A DNA stretch of 64,000 nucleotides from Dyadobacter jiangsuensis (GTDB lineage: Bacteria > Bacteroidota > Bacteroidia > Cytophagales > Spirosomataceae): contig NZ_PYAS01000005.1 of NCBI RefSeq assembly GCF_003014695.1, positions 62,001 to 126,000 on the forward strand. The letters are read 5' to 3'. Below the pieces are notes generated by a model. It saw only the letters and a list, made by a program, of their open reading frames with translations, had not been told where the DNA came from and did not search any database. Position 1 is the first letter of the stretch. The number at the start of each line of letters is the position of its first letter. Shown here piece by piece: positions 61,944-64,000 of the stretch. Position numbers and translations under genes: made by a program.

Positions 61944-63149
61944 TTAAGGCAATTCATTGAGCTCGTTTATACGTCTTCGGGATAGGGTATAGTACCTGCC
62001 CTTGCCGGTCTGCTCGAAGACAGAACCGTCGGTTAAAAATTTGTATTGCGGGTAAGTCAGTGAATTACTCGCCGGGCTCAACTTCCAGGCATTTTGCAGG
62101 ATCCGCTTGATCTGTGAGAGGTCTTTGAAACGGATGTGCTTTTTATTGAGCCAGTCCTGGACATCGCCAGTGCAAAACCGGATTTCATCCAGCTCCTTTT
62201 CATCTGCGATCGTCAGCAGGATATGGGCGATCTCCACTTCCAGCTTATTCCGATTTTGGTTCAGCAGCTTTTTCAATGCAGGTGTCGCAATTTGATCAGC
62301 CGTAAACCACATTCTTGTTTTATTGGGATGGACGAAGTCACGGCTCACCAGAAAATGCAGAAAGAACGGGATCTGGGCTCGTAGCTGGGCAAGCAGGTGG
62401 TGGTTCTCTGATTTGAGTGGTGGAACCTTTCTCACCCAGTAGCGGATTTCCCCTGGGTCTGCGATGATAAAGTGATCTTCGTTGTTACTGCACAAAATGA
62501 ATTTTCCGAAAAACTCCACTTCCTGGCGATCATGGCCTTTGGCCTCTACTTTGTAAAATCTAGCCGTGCTCAGATTCTTGATCCGCTCTGAATCCTCCTT
62601 TCTATCCAGGAAAGTTTCGTCCACCCCGATGACCAGTTTCTGCGCCCACTCGATATTGAAGTTTGAGCGGAAATCCTCATTGCTGTTGATTGTCATATTT
62701 TCGCCGAAGATGGATTTGACAAAATGCAGGAATGTAGTCTTTCCGGTTCCGCGTTCCTCGCTGACCAAGCACAGGATCGGCAGGATTTGGGTAGGACGTT
62801 CGAGCAGGATTTTGAAGTAATCGTAACCCATCTCGATCTGCTCGCCGAAAATGTGACCCAGGAACTTGAATATTACCGAGGCATCGCCGTGCCGCGACTC
62901 ATGTTGGAATGGCTGGTAGCGATTATAGAACCCGCCGACCTTTTGTTGGTAGTCTAAATGGCTCGGGACGAAACAAAAGCCGTCGTAGCACTCCACCCGG
63001 TCCCTCAAGTAGTCACGGCTGTGATCTAGCCGGATGCATTCAGCCGACCAGGGGATCAACGAGGAAATCGTGTCGCCGGAAGATAGTGGCCGGTTGACTT
63101 TCTTGAAGTAACCGGTGCCGATGCGTAGATAAACGGGATTATCTTTCAT
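61944..63149 (-). CDS. Primase-helicase family protein (DUF5906-like)
   Basis: About 401 residues from ATG at 63149 (TTG at 63182 rejected). A P-loop ATPase domain is clear: SEERGTGKTTFLHFVKSIFG (about 133-150), then VIGVDETFLDRKEDSERIKNLSTA and GKFILCSNNEDHFIIADPGEIRYWVRKVPP. These features match primase-helicase-type replication proteins on Bacteroidota mobile elements. It starts within 11 bp of the excisionase-type gene, overlapping its end. With the toprim gene it probably replicates the excised element. Confidence 0.85.
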   Translation of the reverse strand: MKDNPVYLRIGTGYFKKVNRPLSSGDTISSLIPWSAECIRLDHSRDYLRDRVECYDGFCFVPSHLDYQQKVGGFYNRYQPFQHESRHGDASVIFKFLGHIFGEQIEMGYDYFKILLERPTQILPILCLVSEERGTGKTTFLHFVKSIFGENMTINSNEDFRSNFNIEWAQKLVIGVDETFLDRKEDSERIKNLSTARFYKVEAKGHDRQEVEFFGKFILCSNNEDHFIIADPGEIRYWVRKVPPLKSENHHLLAQLRAQIPFFLHFLVSRDFVHPNKTRMWFTADQIATPALKKLLNQNRNKLEVEIAHILLTIADEKELDEIRFCTGDVQDWLNKKHIRFKDLSQIKRILQNAWKLSPASNSLTYPQYKFLTDGSVFEQTGKGRYYTLSRRRINELNELP

Positions 63150-63438
63150 GGCTACCTGCGATTTTTTGCTGACCGTTGGCAATCCATTCCAGGAGTTCCT
63201 TTCGTGAAAAGAGTAGCTTGCCCTCCATTTTGCAGAACGGAATCTTCTTTCTTTTCACCAGCCCATAAATGGAAGTCTCCTTGTATTTGGTCAGACGCGC
63301 GGCCTCCTTAGTGTCCAGCAAAGTGTCACTGGTATCTGCCGCAGCTTCCGGTTTTGATTCTAAAACCCGGCGCAGTGAAGACTCGATCAACTCCGATAAC
63401 TGCTGATCGTTCATTGAAACTAGAACTGTTGTGCTCAT
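63139..63438 (-). CDS. Helix-turn-helix (excisionase/MerR-like) DNA-binding protein
   Basis: A 99-residue protein with an HTH_17/Xis-type DNA-binding domain: LLDTKEAARLTKYKETSIYGLVKRKKIPFCKMEGKLLFSRKELLEWI (about residues 43-90). Such small proteins regulate excision or replication in integrative elements. It overlaps the primase-helicase gene, so coexpression is likely. Confidence 0.85.
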   Translation of the reverse strand: MSTTVLVSMNDQQLSELIESSLRRVLESKPEAAADTSDTLLDTKEAARLTKYKETSIYGLVKRKKIPFCKMEGKLLFSRKELLEWIANGQQKIAGSHER

Positions 63439-63504
63439 CCCTTTTGCGTTTTGGTGATGGGCAAAGCAAGGCTAGAAAATCGGGAAAAAACAATATGAAG
63501 TTGA

Positions 63505-64000
63505 CTAAGTCAGGTCTTCAACTCCGTACTCGTTTATTTTCCTTAATGTTTTCAAAACATTTTTAGAGTGCGGACTGTCAGTCAGACTAGCAATACTCTG
63601 CACGATGTTGCCACGCGCTTTATTGATGTTACTGCGAAGACTTTCCAGCTTCGTTTTCGAATAGCAGGAAAATGTATCGAGCAGCAATTGACAGTATCTG
63701 TCAAGCCCAATATTGTTCCGATCTGTGTTCAGCTTATAGGTGGCGTGCATAAGCAGGTTTAAAACACGCTCGTAGTTTCCCGGAGGCATTTCAAAGTACT
63801 CGTGTTCAGGTCTAGGCAGTCTGCCTCCTTTTTCTTCAAACATCATTCCCAACAGCTGCAACACTTCCTCTTCACTGATGAAAACCTGAATCGAGCCCAC
63901 TGCCTTACATTTCCATGCATCAATTAAAATCAACCACATGGATATGATTTCGTCAACCGCGTAGTCCAGGGGAATTCGCTCCGGCCCTTTCGTTTGCGCT
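63505..64000 (-). CDS. Hypothetical element protein, 5' truncated by window edge
   Basis: The reading frame stays open from the stop at 63505 to the end of the window. An in-frame ATG exists at 63939, but the residues encoded upstream of it (PERIPLDYAVDEIIS) continue naturally without a stop, so the real start lies beyond base 64000. I do not recognise a family. It contains SIQVFISEEEVLQLLGMMFEE and a helical C-terminus. It is placed where Bacteroidota elements often encode integrase-adjacent regulators. Confidence 0.7.
   Translation of the reverse strand, partial: AQTKGPERIPLDYAVDEIISMWLILIDAWKCKAVGSIQVFISEEEVLQLLGMMFEEKGGRLPRPEHEYFEMPPGNYERVLNLLMHATYKLNTDRNNIGLDRYCQLLLDTFSCYSKTKLESLRSNINKARGNIVQSIASLTDSPHSKNVLKTLRKINEYGVEDLT

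Noticed and set aside
63139..63182. TTG start of the primase-helicase at 63182
   Set aside because: ATG at 63149 is in frame and overlaps the HTH gene end by 11 bp, the more usual coupling.

Overview
The window is a chromosomal segment of a Bacteroidota bacterium, most likely a Cytophagales member of the Dyadobacter/Spirosomaceae kind. This is inferred from the TANNTTTG-type promoter boxes, the absence of clear Shine-Dalgarno sequences, a CarboxypepD_reg-type TonB receptor, the short Bacteroidota-type arginine decarboxylase, two RND efflux operons with lipoprotein adaptors, and the Bacteroidota-type mobilisation genes at the right end. Taxonomy below phylum is a guess; no rRNA or phylogenetic marker is present.

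Layout. 1-570: gene-free, a large nested palindrome with exactly 10-bp-phased GTCA/TGAC arrays. 0.57-2.5 kb: orphan histidine kinase, Dabb protein, a cluster of DnaA-box-like sequences and a small lipoprotein. 2.5-6 kb: fatty-acyl-AMP ligase, acyl carrier protein and a sodium:solute symporter. 6-11 kb (minus): Kef-type antiporter plus its flavodoxin-fold partner, quinone oxidoreductase, TetR regulator, SDR. 11-16.6 kb: PIG-L deacetylase, then a minus-strand amino-sugar/glycosyl transfer operon (FdtA-like ketoisomerase, FdtB-like aminotransferase, GT2, methyltransferase) preceded by a polytopic membrane protein. 16.7-24.3 kb (minus): SbcC, GH3-family protein, S41 peptidase, RocD. 24.4-29.4 kb: ParE-type toxin-antitoxin pair, TPP riboswitch with TonB receptor, HemE, HAD phosphatase and a 42-residue lipoprotein. 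29.5-38.3 kb: arginine decarboxylase and a TetR-TolC-adaptor-RND efflux operon. 38.3 kb: tRNA-Pro(GGG). 38.8-42.3 kb (minus): TetR-controlled redox operon (DsrE, PNPOx-like, ferredoxin reductase-like, deaminase) with two identical 16-bp operators. 42.4-51.7 kb: AraC regulator, DsbA/FrnE-like protein, CoA Nudix hydrolase, Old-Yellow-Enzyme and a second RND operon. 52-58.6 kb: AraC, SnoaL-like protein, a sigma-54 activator and a tandem NmrA-like pair with a recognisable enhancer/IHF-like/sigma-54 promoter arrangement.

58.8-64 kb (all minus): the mobilisation/replication half of an integrative mobilisable element: small membrane protein, relaxase, MobC, a candidate oriT, CHC2/toprim primase, an iteron-like region with ten TGATGC/GCATCA motifs, primase-helicase, excisionase-type HTH protein and a gene cut by the window edge. 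Its integrase is not in view.

The signals most worth following are the iteron region and oriT candidate, the phased GTCA arrays, the heptamer arrays at 19.8-20.0 kb, the DnaA-box cluster, the sigma-54 module and the TetR operator pair.
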